NCBI RefSeq assembly: GCF_900636535.1
Contig: NZ_LR134289.1
Coordinates: 3,427,001-3,491,000 of the forward strand
Origin: Chryseobacterium gleum
GTDB lineage: Bacteria; Bacteroidota; Bacteroidia; Flavobacteriales; Weeksellaceae
Direction: 5' to 3'
Length of the DNA: 64,000 nucleotides
In this document: piece by piece, positions 43,397 to 52,416 of the stretch
How the letters are laid out: each line of letters begins with the position of its first letter
How positions within the stretch are numbered: the first letter of the stretch is position 1
The notes under the pieces: model-generated
The model's input: the letters and a program-made list of their open reading frames with translations, nothing else
Databases searched by the model: none
What the model was told of the DNA's origin: nothing
Translations under genes and position numbers: made by a program

Positions 43397-43415
43397 ATTT
43401 AAATTTAATCTAAAT
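43397..43415 (-). promoter_or_regulatory. Predicted metal-repressor operator of the feo operon
   Basis: The 19-base sequence ATTTAAATTTAATCTAAAT is a palindrome apart from one pair and the centre. It sits between the expected -33 and -7 elements of feoA, where a repressor would block RNA polymerase. The spacing resembles DtxR/IdeR- or Fur-type boxes; which protein binds is inference. Confidence 0.5.
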
Positions 43416-43433
43416 AACGATTTCATACAAAAA

Positions 43434-43470
43434 AATAATGGGCTGTTTCATTTTAAAACAACCCATTATT
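43434..43470 (-). terminator. Terminator of the small secreted-protein gene
   Basis: AATAATGGGcTGTTT / AAACAaCCCATTATT with one mismatch, followed on the minus strand by TTTTTTTGT, 23 bases past the stop at 43494. Confidence 0.8.
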
Positions 43471-43493
43471 ATATTTTAGTTTATATTTCTAGC

Positions 43494-43781
43494 TTATTTA
43501 GAATATGTTTCCAAACAACTGCTTACCATAGCTGTACCAAGTGGTGGATCAACAGCTGTTATATTAAAAGCAATTGCCAAGCATCCTTCCAGATTCATCT
43601 CTACAGGTTTCATTATTTTTGCAATTTTTACTACTTCTTTTTCATCCTTTAAATTCTTTTTAGCGACCAAAAAAGTTTCTTTTTGAGAACTATTTAAATC
43701 TTTTCTTACGTTTGGATTTTCTTCTTTTGCGAATAACATTGTTGACATTGTTATTAATGTCATAAAAATAATTTTTTTCAT
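43494..43781 (-). CDS. Small secreted protein, unknown function
   Basis: 95 residues with a signal peptide (MKKIIFMTLITMSTMLFA) and a mature part of about 75 residues containing two cysteines (GCLAIAF, SSCLETYSK) that could form a disulfide. No family recognised. It has its own -7 box and terminator, so it is a single-gene unit between the feo operon and the GLPGLI gene. Confidence 0.72.
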   Translation of the reverse strand: MKKIIFMTLITMSTMLFAKEENPNVRKDLNSSQKETFLVAKKNLKDEKEVVKIAKIMKPVEMNLEGCLAIAFNITAVDPPLGTAMVSSCLETYSK

Positions 43782-43810
43782 AATAATATTGTTTTTATTG
43801 GTTATTAAAT

Positions 43811-43818
43811 CAAAAATA
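43811..43818 (-). promoter_or_regulatory. Bacteroidota -7 box (TATTTTTG) for the small secreted protein
   Basis: TATTTTTG on the minus strand, 29 bases upstream of the ATG at 43781. Confidence 0.5.
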
Positions 43819-43959
43819 TTAAAAGCTCATCAGACATCCAAACCCGATTGCTTAATTTATTAATCTTTTGGTAATTCAGCACATTAATAAGAAAAATAAT
43901 GAAACTTATACTCAAACTAATAACTATTGCGAAAAATTATATAATTAGTCTTAAAAAGA

Positions 43960-43995
43960 AATCACCCCAAACACATTGCTGTATCTGGGGTGATT
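43960..43995 (-). terminator. Terminator of the GLPGLI gene
   Basis: AATCACCCCA / TGGGGTGATT, a 10-bp stem with a 16-base loop, followed on the minus strand by TCTTTTTAAG, 28 bases past the GLPGLI stop. Confidence 0.75.
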
Positions 43996-44023
43996 CAAAA
44001 TATAATTTAGTTGATATGAAGTC

Positions 44024-44929
44024 TTATTTTTTCTTCTTGTCTGTAGGCTGTTCTTTTTCTATTGGATTGTCGTTAGCATTGTAAAAATCTTTATATTGCT
44101 TCTCCTGTTTTTTCATCATATCTCCTAACGTTCCATCTATTCCAGGTATGGTTTTAGACATCATTTCCTGTGTCATCATAGGTCTCACAGAGGCAAATGG
44201 ATCTTTTTTAAAGTCACTAAATGTTTTTTCAAATTTTTCTCTTGATAGTTCATTCACTTTTCCTCCTGAAGCATGCATTAGATTTTCAATATAAGAGAAT
44301 TCTGTATAATCTTTTACTTTTTTATTTCCCTGTAATACCCAAGAATAATTTTTATCTGCATCTTCAATTTTCACAATTAAACCTGGTAGTCCATAAAACT
44401 TATAAGGTCCATCCTGAAACGGAATATCTGTACTAAACCACGCTGTCCATTTTCTTCCTCCAAAATCAGTTGTTGCCTTCTGGGCATTATATTCTCCTAT
44501 TTTTTGTTTATCTGCCAAGATAGTCCAGTTGAATTTTAAATCTTCACTATATCCAATATTGCTTGGTGTAAATCCATTTGCAACTTTATCAACATATTGG
44601 ACCTTCATACTTGGATAAAACTTATAAATTCTTGCTGAAATCTTTGGGGTTTTAAGAGATTTTGAAAGATCTTTCATCATACCTGCTTTTTGCATTGCCT
44701 CGAATTCTACTTTCATAATAGAATCTTGTGCTATTACAGTATAATCCTGATAAATAGATCTGTTTTTATCTGTAATATCTAAAATTGTAATCACCTTATC
44801 CAGTTTCGCTGAATCTTTCTTAGGTTTAAAAGTCAGTTCATAAAAGAAACGATTGGCTGTTTCTTTAGATTCCTGAGCTCCTGCAAAAGCAAAAAGTGTA
44901 ATAAGAAATATAGAGAATAACTTTTTCAT
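44024..44929 (-). CDS. GLPGLI family protein
   Basis: The 301-residue protein has a signal peptide ending FAGAQ and the family-defining motif FYGLPGLIVKIED at about residue 178, preceded by RKWTAWFSTDIPFQDGPYKF. The C-terminus is Lys/Asp-rich (TDKKKK). The family is Bacteroidota-specific, exported and uncharacterised; members often lie beside TonB-receptor-like outer-membrane proteins, and one (45663-48419) is found here on the same strand, past DinB. Confidence 0.92.
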   Translation of the reverse strand: MKKLFSIFLITLFAFAGAQESKETANRFFYELTFKPKKDSAKLDKVITILDITDKNRSIYQDYTVIAQDSIMKVEFEAMQKAGMMKDLSKSLKTPKISARIYKFYPSMKVQYVDKVANGFTPSNIGYSEDLKFNWTILADKQKIGEYNAQKATTDFGGRKWTAWFSTDIPFQDGPYKFYGLPGLIVKIEDADKNYSWVLQGNKKVKDYTEFSYIENLMHASGGKVNELSREKFEKTFSDFKKDPFASVRPMMTQEMMSKTIPGIDGTLGDMMKKQEKQYKDFYNANDNPIEKEQPTDKKKK

Positions 44930-45109
44930 TGTAGCAAGTTTATATAATTAGTAATCCTATTTCTTCTTTTGTTACATTTTTTTTGAAATTTATTTTTAAA
45001 GATTGAGCAGTGTCTTTTGATAGCAGGTCGGTTACAAAAAATTATGATTCTCTTAAAACATTTTCATTTTTAAAACGCTTACCTTTAAGTTTCTAAAAAA
45101 CAAAATATT

Positions 45110-45607
45110 ATGGACACTTTATCTCAATTAAAATCCGAACTGGAGGGAGAATTCCAAACCACAAAAAAATTTATTGAACGATTCCCTGAGGGAAAAAACG
45201 ATTATGCTCCTCATGAAAAAAGCATGAAAATGATGCCTCTTGCCACCCATCTTGTAGAAGTTTTTGAATGGCCGAATACTATTTTGAAGACCACCGAACT
45301 GGATTTTGCCAAAGGAGACTACAAACCTACGGTTCTTTCCACCAGAGATGATCTCATGAAAAAACTGGAGGAAGACTATCAGTCAGCAAAGACAGCATTG
45401 GAAAACAGTACAGAAGAGGATCTGAACCCCAGCTGGACGATTAAAAATGACGGCCATGAGCTGGCGAGCTGGAGCAAATACGGAGCAATACGCCATGCTT
45501 TAAACCAGATCACCCATCACAGAGCTCAACTGGGAGTGTATTACAGACTGAACAATATTCCTTTGCCGGGAAGCTATGGGCCTTCAGCAGACCAGCAAAG
45601 TTTTTAA
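45110..45607 (+). CDS. DinB family protein
   Basis: The 165-residue four-helix-bundle protein has the DinB metal-site histidines in LATHLVEVFEW and ALNQITHHRAQLGVYYRLN. Members are putative metal-dependent thiol transferases or damage-inducible proteins; no activity can be assigned here. It is a single gene flanked by a bidirectional terminator; a near-consensus -7 box (TACCTTTA) lies at 45080. Confidence 0.9.
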   Translation: MDTLSQLKSELEGEFQTTKKFIERFPEGKNDYAPHEKSMKMMPLATHLVEVFEWPNTILKTTELDFAKGDYKPTVLSTRDDLMKKLEEDYQSAKTALENSTEEDLNPSWTIKNDGHELASWSKYGAIRHALNQITHHRAQLGVYYRLNNIPLPGSYGPSADQQSF

Positions 45608-45630
45608 TTAATATCTAAGTATATCTCAAC

Positions 45631-45659
45631 AAAAAACCAATCCTTGCGGATTGGTTTTT
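45631..45659. terminator. Bidirectional terminator between DinB and the beta-barrel protein
   Basis: AAAAAACCAATCC / GGATTGGTTTTT with a 4-base loop; the A- and T-runs serve both converging genes. Confidence 0.85.
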
Positions 45660-45662
45660 ATT

Positions 45663-48419
45663 TTACTTAAAGTTGAATTTTACGGTTAGCATAACCTGGC
45701 TAGGCCGGAGCTGCATAGTTGTCTGAGTAATAGTTGCATCTCCAACATTTATTTTTTCAAACACTTTTCTATCTGCAATATTCATCCATTTTAATTCAAA
45801 ATCAACTTTTTTCTTAGACCAGCTGAATTGGTATGAAACATCAAAAAAACCATTGTTTAATTTTGTTTGCCCTAATTTTGAATTAATCTGATCCCAATAA
45901 AAACCAATAGTATGATTTTCCAAAGGATAGAAAAACACATTTAAATTATGAGTATACCCCTCTGTTTTACCAAGATCATCCTGAATGATTCCATTACTTT
46001 GTTTATTCCATGATTTGGTCATATTGAAATCAATACTCATCCACGAGAAATACGTATTATTGAATTTAAATCCTAAGGTATTACCATTAGTTTTGGTATC
46101 AATAAGATCTGTATTTCTTATAGATTGGGATTTTGATATGCTATTATTATAACTGAATGATGCATTTGTTTTAAACTTCGGAAAATATTTTCCAATTTCT
46201 GCATATAAACTGTTGTTTGTTCTTTTATTTTCTTTTTCTATATATTCAATTTCACTAAATCCTGATTCGTTAACTATGCTTGAGGCTAACAGGTTATTTT
46301 TTGTATTACTTAACCTATAACCTACATTAAAAAACAGATTGTTCAGTGGATTTCTGTACTCCAATCGTAATCCTCCGTTTTTGGTATTGGTTTCAGGTAT
46401 TGGATTGTTAGGATTCATTTTATTAAATCCGCCCGGACTTGTCAAAACATATCCGGCATAAGCAGTTTGGATATCCCCGAAATTATTACTGATTCCTCCA
46501 TTCACACTAGCTTTGAAGAATGAAGCAAATGAATATTGTGCAAAAATATTAGGAGTAAATGTTACTTTGCTAAGAGATTTCGAAACATTTCTGAAAGCGT
46601 CTTCAGCTTTGATATTATTAAAATTAACCGGGAAGCTTGAAAATAAGCTCCATGATTCAGATTTATAATTAATTCCCACAGAAGCAGATGGATTAACTCT
46701 GGTAAACTTTAAATCGTTTTCATAAATGTTTTGATTGAAATTTGGTGGAACATCATTTTGAACAGAAGGATTTGGAATTGACTGTCCATCAAAATTTGTT
46801 GTCAGTTTATCTGTGGAAAAATCAAATCCTACCTGGGGAGTGAATGTCCATCCTTTTGTTGAGAAACTGATATTTGCAGAATGTGATGTATCTAAAGATT
46901 TAATTCTGAACTGTTGTAATGCTAAAGTCCCTGGTGCAAAATTTACAATACCATATCTATCTTTTTCATTCGGGTCATTCGGGTTTACTTTTGGAAGTTT
47001 GTATGGCAACTGCAAATAACCCGCTGGAGAAATTTCTAAATTCTGATTATCATTCTGATAGCTGATATAGGATTTGAAGTTCACCATCTTTTCTTTCCAA
47101 GGTATAATAGTACTTAAAGAGTTCTGGAAAGATGTTGTGGGTGATTCTAAAGCCTCGTTTCCTATTCTGTAACCATTTTTATCATTTCTTTCGGCAAAAG
47201 CTCTATCCCCATTCCAGAATTGGGAGAATGTTGTTGTATTTTTAAAGAATCCCTTTTTAGCATTTTTTGTAAAGATCAATTCTCCTTTTAGTTTATCCGT
47301 ATAGAAATTATTCAGGAATCTTGTTGTGTACTGTGTTCCCTGCTGGATATCTCTGGTAATACTGTTTGATTCCCTTTCCACAGCATTATTAGTGTAATTT
47401 GCATTGGCTTTAAGTTCCCATTCTTTCTTTTTATCAATATTGGTAAGGTAATTTGCCGAAAGGTAATGAACACTGTTCATCAAATATCTTTTTACCGGAA
47501 GATCAGGGACCGTTGCATTCTCTACACTCAACCAGTTATTCTGGGAGATATTACTTCTTCTACCTTCCCATGAGCTTCCGAATGCCAGAATATTCCCTTC
47601 ATTTTCCACCTGCTCACCCATGTTGTTGGTTTTATAATTGACTACCCACTGGCTTTTCTGCCCGAAAAACATTGGGGTCAGTTTTACATTCCAAAGCCAC
47701 GGATCTCCGAAACCGGTTCCTACTTCCCCTCTTCCGGTCATGGTTACAGAGTTTTTAAGTTTGATATTGATCGCTGCCTGATCTGAAGGCACTTTATCCT
47801 GAAGGATTTTTACCGGCTGGTGATTTTCAAGAACTTCTACTTTCTGTACTGCATCTTTTGGAAGAGAATTGTTGATAGTTCCATAACCTCCTTCCATAAG
47901 GTCTTTACCGTTGACATAGAATTTATTGATGGCATTCCCTTGATAAAGGATCGTACCATCGTTGTTAACTTCAATCCCGGGAATTTTTTTCATTACATCT
48001 GCCAAGGTTCTGTCGTTTTTGCTGTTGAACGCTTTAAGATCGTAAGAGATGGTGTCTCCTCTTGCGGTGATCATTTTGGTTTTCAGCTGTACTTCTTTAA
48101 TTTCTGTTGCTTCAGACTGCATTTTGAAATTCAGAGTCTGATCGCTGTTGCTGATCTGTTTTGTAAGAGGTTTCTGGTTAAAGGCCTTCACTTTGAGATC
48201 TACATTGGATTCTGCCGAAGTAAAGGTCACTTTATATTCTCCTTTGGAATTCGTAATTCCGTAGGCCAGAATAGCATCTTTTCCAGGTTCTTCTATCGTC
48301 ACACTGGCACTTGGTATTGCCACCCCGTCATCATCAGTGATCTTTCCTGAAACTGTTTTTTGTGCAAAAGTAAGCACCGTAAAGAAAAGCATCAGAAATA
48401 AGGAAATATTTTTTTTCAT
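45663..48419 (-). CDS. Outer-membrane beta-barrel / TonB-receptor-like protein
   Basis: The 918-residue protein has a signal peptide (ends TFAQ), a carboxypeptidase-regulatory-like domain (about 22-105, TVSGKITDDDGVAIPSASV), a plug-like region (about 130-225, LADVMKKIPGIEVNNDGTI, VEVLENHQPVKIL) and a long barrel ending QVMLTVKFNFK. It has no visible TonB box. This architecture is typical of the Bacteroidota 'outer membrane beta-barrel family' that often accompanies GLPGLI proteins. Cargo unknown. Confidence 0.88.
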   Translation of the reverse strand: MKKNISLFLMLFFTVLTFAQKTVSGKITDDDGVAIPSASVTIEEPGKDAILAYGITNSKGEYKVTFTSAESNVDLKVKAFNQKPLTKQISNSDQTLNFKMQSEATEIKEVQLKTKMITARGDTISYDLKAFNSKNDRTLADVMKKIPGIEVNNDGTILYQGNAINKFYVNGKDLMEGGYGTINNSLPKDAVQKVEVLENHQPVKILQDKVPSDQAAINIKLKNSVTMTGRGEVGTGFGDPWLWNVKLTPMFFGQKSQWVVNYKTNNMGEQVENEGNILAFGSSWEGRRSNISQNNWLSVENATVPDLPVKRYLMNSVHYLSANYLTNIDKKKEWELKANANYTNNAVERESNSITRDIQQGTQYTTRFLNNFYTDKLKGELIFTKNAKKGFFKNTTTFSQFWNGDRAFAERNDKNGYRIGNEALESPTTSFQNSLSTIIPWKEKMVNFKSYISYQNDNQNLEISPAGYLQLPYKLPKVNPNDPNEKDRYGIVNFAPGTLALQQFRIKSLDTSHSANISFSTKGWTFTPQVGFDFSTDKLTTNFDGQSIPNPSVQNDVPPNFNQNIYENDLKFTRVNPSASVGINYKSESWSLFSSFPVNFNNIKAEDAFRNVSKSLSKVTFTPNIFAQYSFASFFKASVNGGISNNFGDIQTAYAGYVLTSPGGFNKMNPNNPIPETNTKNGGLRLEYRNPLNNLFFNVGYRLSNTKNNLLASSIVNESGFSEIEYIEKENKRTNNSLYAEIGKYFPKFKTNASFSYNNSISKSQSIRNTDLIDTKTNGNTLGFKFNNTYFSWMSIDFNMTKSWNKQSNGIIQDDLGKTEGYTHNLNVFFYPLENHTIGFYWDQINSKLGQTKLNNGFFDVSYQFSWSKKKVDFELKWMNIADRKVFEKINVGDATITQTTMQLRPSQVMLTVKFNFK

Positions 48420-48514
48420 ACTTATTATTTGCTCAATTAGTTAATGGTTATTGGTTTTTGTTACACTTTTTATAAAGATGAATTTTATGGATAAAGGTTA
48501 AATCATTATCACTA

Positions 48515-48522
48515 CAAATTTA
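48515..48522 (-). promoter_or_regulatory. Bacteroidota -7 box (TAAATTTG) for the beta-barrel gene
   Basis: TAAATTTG on the minus strand, 95 bases upstream of the ATG at 48419, leaving a leader of nearly 90 bases. Confidence 0.4.
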
Positions 48523-48839
48523 GTTATATTTATTAAAGTTTTGATTTTTTTTTAAAATATACATTTAAAATCGACTCATCATCACTTTACACATGTATAA
48601 ACTACTGATGATTTTCCTGAAAAAGTATATTTGGCATATCAATTTTACAAAAACGACAGGCTGATTATTTTTTAAATCCTGTAACAAAATCTTTATGTAT
48701 TTTGTCTTATTAAATCAATAAAGGAACATTCTTAACATTAATAGAAATTTTGATATTTTTATCTGTTCCAAATAGTAAAATCTGATTTGAATCATAGATT
48801 AAAAAAAAATTAAAAACTGGTACATCAATATATATTTAA

Positions 48840-48847
48840 TAATTTTG
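48840..48847 (+). promoter_or_regulatory. Bacteroidota -7 box (TAATTTTG) for the JmjC-like gene
   Basis: TAATTTTG matches TAnnTTTG, 18 bases upstream of the ATG at 48866. Confidence 0.45.
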
Positions 48848-48865
48848 TAACATAAAATTTATAAA

Positions 48866-49747
48866 ATGGGAATTATTTTAAAGCCTATAGATGTTGTAGA
48901 TGATATTTCGAAAGAAGATTTCTACGAAAAATATCTGAAGCCAAGAAGGCCCGTTGTCATCAAAAATATGGCAAAAAAATGGCCTGCTTATCAAAAATGG
49001 ACGATGGAATACATGAAGGAGGTTGTAGGAGATGTGGAGGTCCCGCTATATGACAGCTCAAAGGCAGATCCCTCTGCTCCCATCAATGCATCTGCAGCAA
49101 AAATGAAGTTTGGAGATTATATTGACCTTATACAAAGAGAGCCCACTGATCTCAGAATCTTCCTTTTTGACCCGATAAAATATGCCCCTAAACTTCTGGA
49201 AGATTATATTTCTCCCAAAGAATTAATGGGAGGTTTTCTGGATAAGTATCCCAATATGTTCTTTGGCGGTAAGGGATCGGTAACGTTCCTTCACTTTGAT
49301 ATTGATATGGCTCATATTTTCCATACTCACTTCAACGGAAGAAAACATATTCTTCTGTTTGACTATAAATGGAAAGAAAGGCTTTATCAGATTCCATATG
49401 CAACCTATGCACTTGAAGATTATGATATTGAAAACCCGGATTTCACCAAATTCCCGGCACTGGATGGTGTAGAAGGTATTGAGTGCTATCTCGAGCATGG
49501 CGATACTTTATTCATGCCTACAGGCTGGTGGCACTGGATGAAATATCTGGACGGAAGTTTCTCTATTTCTTTAAGAGCATGGGACAAATCGTGGGCAGTA
49601 AAGGCACACTCTCTGTGGAACCTTACTGTACAGCGTAAATTTGACGACATTATGAAGTCCAATTTCAAAAAGAAATACATGGACTGGAAAGAGAAAATGG
49701 CCATTAAAAGAGCTGAGCTAGCCTTGAAAAGAGGTTTACCAAAATAA
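48866..49747 (+). CDS. Cupin-like (JmjC-type) 2-oxoglutarate dioxygenase family protein
   Basis: The 293-residue protein has the cupin_8/JmjC layout: RRPVVIKNMAKKWPAYQKW at the start, an iron-binding HxD in SVTFLHFDIDMAH, a co-substrate Lys in FNGRKHILLFD and a distal histidine in MPTGWWHWMKYLDGSFS. Such proteins hydroxylate side chains of proteins or small molecules using Fe(II) and 2-oxoglutarate. The target is not evident. The last 50 residues form a basic helix. It is a single gene with a terminator. Confidence 0.88.
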   Translation: MGIILKPIDVVDDISKEDFYEKYLKPRRPVVIKNMAKKWPAYQKWTMEYMKEVVGDVEVPLYDSSKADPSAPINASAAKMKFGDYIDLIQREPTDLRIFLFDPIKYAPKLLEDYISPKELMGGFLDKYPNMFFGGKGSVTFLHFDIDMAHIFHTHFNGRKHILLFDYKWKERLYQIPYATYALEDYDIENPDFTKFPALDGVEGIECYLEHGDTLFMPTGWWHWMKYLDGSFSISLRAWDKSWAVKAHSLWNLTVQRKFDDIMKSNFKKKYMDWKEKMAIKRAELALKRGLPK

Positions 49748-49748
49748 A

Positions 49749-49781
49749 AAAAAAGACGTTTCACTTGAAACGTCTTTTTTT
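49749..49781. terminator. Bidirectional terminator between JmjC-like and M14 peptidase genes
   Basis: AAAAAAGACGTTTC / GAAACGTCTTTTTTT with loop ACTT; usable from both converging genes. Confidence 0.85.
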
Positions 49782-49806
49782 AGCTTATTTACTGATTGGC
49801 AAATAT

Positions 49807-51531
49807 TTACAACACTCTATAAACAGGATATTGCCTGAATGTTTTTTCCTCAAAATAAGGAGAGTGTCTGTAAATCCAATCCAGTTGTGCTGTTCCGTCC
49901 TCCGACAATTTTTTATCTGATGCCTTGGCTGTATCGAAAGCCTGTTTCAGCTTTTTATCTTTTTTCAGAAGCTCTGCGGCTGTATCTTCGAAAATATAAG
50001 CGGAATAATATTCTTTTTGTGCCAATATTCCATCAAAAAAATTCCAGTTAAAAAAAGAGTCTAATGCCTCAGGTTCAAGTGTTTCTATAATATATTTTAC
50101 CCCAAGCTGATTGGTAGAAACCAGATAATCACCTGCAGAAAATGTCATATTTTTAGCTGAAGCATCCACAGTAGTTTCAAAATGCAGATAATGCCCTTCG
50201 TAAGGATTTTTAACGGTTTTGAAATCTTTGATTTTATAAGACTCAACCGTTAAAGTACTGTCCTTCTGAATCGGCTTCATCTGAATATGATTTCTTTTAA
50301 ACTCTTCCAGCACCCTGTATTGCGATTGAGGGATTACATAATATTTAGGAATGGTAATATATCCTGTTGGGACCGCGGTAGTAAAGAGCTTTATATTTTT
50401 TGTAAAAGGTTTGTTTCTGTCATAATACAGTCTTGGCTTACCTGAAATTTCACTTGGCTTGTATTTTCCTTCATAGCCTTTAAAATCCATCGTAGAAAAT
50501 TTTGTAGAATCAATTTTCCAGCGGATTCCGTATTGTTTTCCAGCCTGATACTGTTTTAAGTTTTCAATTCGAAGCTGTTTTATTTTTTGATAGTCCTTAT
50601 CTAAATTCTGCAGATTCACCAGCATATATTTGTAGGTAGCATCCACCCTCTTGTCGTAAGGCTTCAGCATATGGGTTTCTGGAACCGTTCCTAAAGAATT
50701 GAAAAGGGAAGTATATCCTGTGGAATATCTGGGAGAGTCTTCAAATGAGGCAAATCCCACTTCCGGAACATCTCCGTGAATATTTACATAAGGAGTACTT
50801 TCATAGCCCAGTTTTTTCATATCCTCAAGATTTTTAGCCTGATACTCATTGTAGAAATAGTTTCCGAGAGTATTTCCCAGACGCTCCTTAAAGGTAGAAA
50901 TATAGGTAAATGTATACTGATAATCCGCTCCGTTGCTGACGTGATTATCAATAAAGACATCCGGTTTCAGCCACTGATAGATTTCCTGAAAGCTTCTGGC
51001 ATTTTTGGAATCTGCTTTAATGAAATCCCTGTTCAGATCATAATTCCTTGCATTTCCTCTGAAACCGTATTGCTCCGGTCCATTCTGGTTGGCTCGGGAG
51101 TAAGAACCCCTGTTAAGCATTCCACTGACATTGTAAGCAGAAATAGCAGCAATAATAAAGTTCTGCGGAGTTTTGATCTTTTGGGTGGCAAGATCTCTCA
51201 TCAGCATCATGGTAGCATCTATACCATCCGGTTCTCCCGGGTGAATACCATTGTTGACAAAGAGAATCGCTTTTTCTTTTCTTAATTTTTCAAGGTCCTT
51301 TTCAGGAAAGGGATTATAAACCACTACATAAATGGGTTTTCCATTGTCATCTTCTCCTTTTTTAAGGTATTGGATGGTATTGAAATTTTTAGCCAGGTTC
51401 TGATAGTAGCTGTTCATTTCTTCATAGGTAACCGTCTGATTACCATTTCCTTTTTCAAAAGGAGTCTGAAATGATTTCTGTGCAAAAAATAAGGTGGAAC
51501 TCAGGGTGAATAAAAGATATTTCAGTTTCAT
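49807..51531 (-). CDS. Secreted M14-family zinc metallopeptidase
   Basis: About 574 residues with a signal peptide (MKLKYLLFTLSSTLFFAQ); an ATG three codons earlier (51540) is equally possible. The M14 zinc motif is NNGIHPGEPDG (His and Glu, around residues 97-100), with the third ligand probably His in DNHVSNGADY. Long C-terminal accessory beta-rich region. It is a periplasmic or secreted carboxypeptidase-like enzyme that probably trims peptides for nutrition. Confidence 0.9.
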   Translation of the reverse strand: MKLKYLLFTLSSTLFFAQKSFQTPFEKGNGNQTVTYEEMNSYYQNLAKNFNTIQYLKKGEDDNGKPIYVVVYNPFPEKDLEKLRKEKAILFVNNGIHPGEPDGIDATMMLMRDLATQKIKTPQNFIIAAISAYNVSGMLNRGSYSRANQNGPEQYGFRGNARNYDLNRDFIKADSKNARSFQEIYQWLKPDVFIDNHVSNGADYQYTFTYISTFKERLGNTLGNYFYNEYQAKNLEDMKKLGYESTPYVNIHGDVPEVGFASFEDSPRYSTGYTSLFNSLGTVPETHMLKPYDKRVDATYKYMLVNLQNLDKDYQKIKQLRIENLKQYQAGKQYGIRWKIDSTKFSTMDFKGYEGKYKPSEISGKPRLYYDRNKPFTKNIKLFTTAVPTGYITIPKYYVIPQSQYRVLEEFKRNHIQMKPIQKDSTLTVESYKIKDFKTVKNPYEGHYLHFETTVDASAKNMTFSAGDYLVSTNQLGVKYIIETLEPEALDSFFNWNFFDGILAQKEYYSAYIFEDTAAELLKKDKKLKQAFDTAKASDKKLSEDGTAQLDWIYRHSPYFEEKTFRQYPVYRVL

Positions 51532-51639
51532 TGAAGTCATATTTTCAGACTTTAAATGTAGTTATCTTTTGTGAGAAACAGGAATCTGTTGACAGGCAAA
51601 ATTGTGAAAAAGTGAAAATGCAAAATTACTTTAAAACAG

Positions 51640-51672
51640 AAACCTAACAGGTTTTGAAAACCTATTAGGTTT
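51640..51672. repeat. Palindromic intergenic repeat, AAACCT...AGGTTT family (copy 2)
   Basis: AAACCTAACAGGTTTT (51640-51655), one base, then AAAACCTATTAGGTTT (51657-51672), its reverse complement with one change. Same design as the 26354-26386 element. It lies 13 bases past the end of the ADP-ribose operon and may act as its transcript end. Confidence 0.75.
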
Positions 51673-51685
51673 GTTTTCAATAGTA

Positions 51686-52414
51686 TTAATTTCTGCCCTT
51701 TTCTTTAGGATATAAGGAAGGAAGCGGATCACTTTGCCAGAATTCCTTGGAATCGACATCCATGATGGATAAAGCTCCGGTATAAGCTGCTCCGGTATCC
51801 ATATTCCAGACATTGGCTTTATTGGCAGGAACCGTAATTCCAATATCAAGAGTAGGCGTATGTCCGATGAATATTTCTTTGTACAATAGCAGCCTTTTGG
51901 GATATAATGCTGAGTTTCTCTGCAGCTTTTTATCCATTGCAACAGCGGTTTCCCAAAGGGTTCTGTCCCAACGATAATTACTGGAATAAACCTCTCTTTC
52001 AGGACCATGCATGGATGCATAACCTGCATGAATAAACAACCGGTTCTCATCATCAATATGATAGTTTTTCATTCTTTGAAAGAACTCAAGATGAAGATCC
52101 AGATTTTCCGGGAGATAATCTTTGTAACTCTCAACAGTACTTCTTCCTCCGTTAAAAAGCCATACATCAGGACTTTGGTCTGATGACAGCCAATCTTCGC
52201 ACCAGGCATCATGATTTCCTTTGATGAAAATACATTCCTGTTTTTCTGATAACTCTGTTAAAAACTGTATAATTTCGGAAGACTCACTCCAGCCATCTAC
52301 ATAATCTCCAAGGAAAATCAGCTGATCATTTTGTATAACCCCGGCTCTTTCAAGAACCTGTTGTAAGGCTTTAAATCCTCCGTGAATGTCGCCAACTACT
52401 AATGTTCTGCTCAT
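51686..52414 (-). CDS. PPP-type metallophosphoesterase (last gene of the ADP-ribose operon)
   Basis: About 242 residues from the ATG at 52414 (MSRTLVVGDIHG). All PPP-phosphatase motifs are present: GDIHG, GDYVDGW, GNHD, HAG and FIGHT. The family includes Ser/Thr phosphatases and ApaH-like dinucleoside polyphosphatases. It starts 2 bases after kptA, so it could remove a phosphate from a KptA-derived product or from RNA ends. That link is inference. The in-frame extension to 52459 overlaps kptA and starts without a good codon. Confidence 0.9.
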   Translation of the reverse strand: MSRTLVVGDIHGGFKALQQVLERAGVIQNDQLIFLGDYVDGWSESSEIIQFLTELSEKQECIFIKGNHDAWCEDWLSSDQSPDVWLFNGGRSTVESYKDYLPENLDLHLEFFQRMKNYHIDDENRLFIHAGYASMHGPEREVYSSNYRWDRTLWETAVAMDKKLQRNSALYPKRLLLYKEIFIGHTPTLDIGITVPANKANVWNMDTGAAYTGALSIMDVDSKEFWQSDPLPSLYPKEKGRN

Positions 52415-52416
52415 TT

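Larger units (their letters stand above)
48420..48865. other. AT-rich divergent intergenic region
   Basis: 446 bases without a gene between the divergent beta-barrel and JmjC-like genes. It contains -7 boxes for both (TAAATTTG on the minus strand at 48515-48522; TAATTTTG on the plus strand at 48840-48847) and otherwise very AT-rich sequence with no repeat that I can recognise. Confidence 0.5.

Noticed and set aside
43899..44084. 61-residue plus-strand frame MKLILKLITIAKNYI...
   Set aside because: It covers the GLPGLI terminator and the 3' end of that gene in antisense; low complexity and no support.
47820..48350. 176-residue plus-strand frame inside the beta-barrel gene
   Set aside because: Antisense to strongly coding sequence; no recognisable domain.
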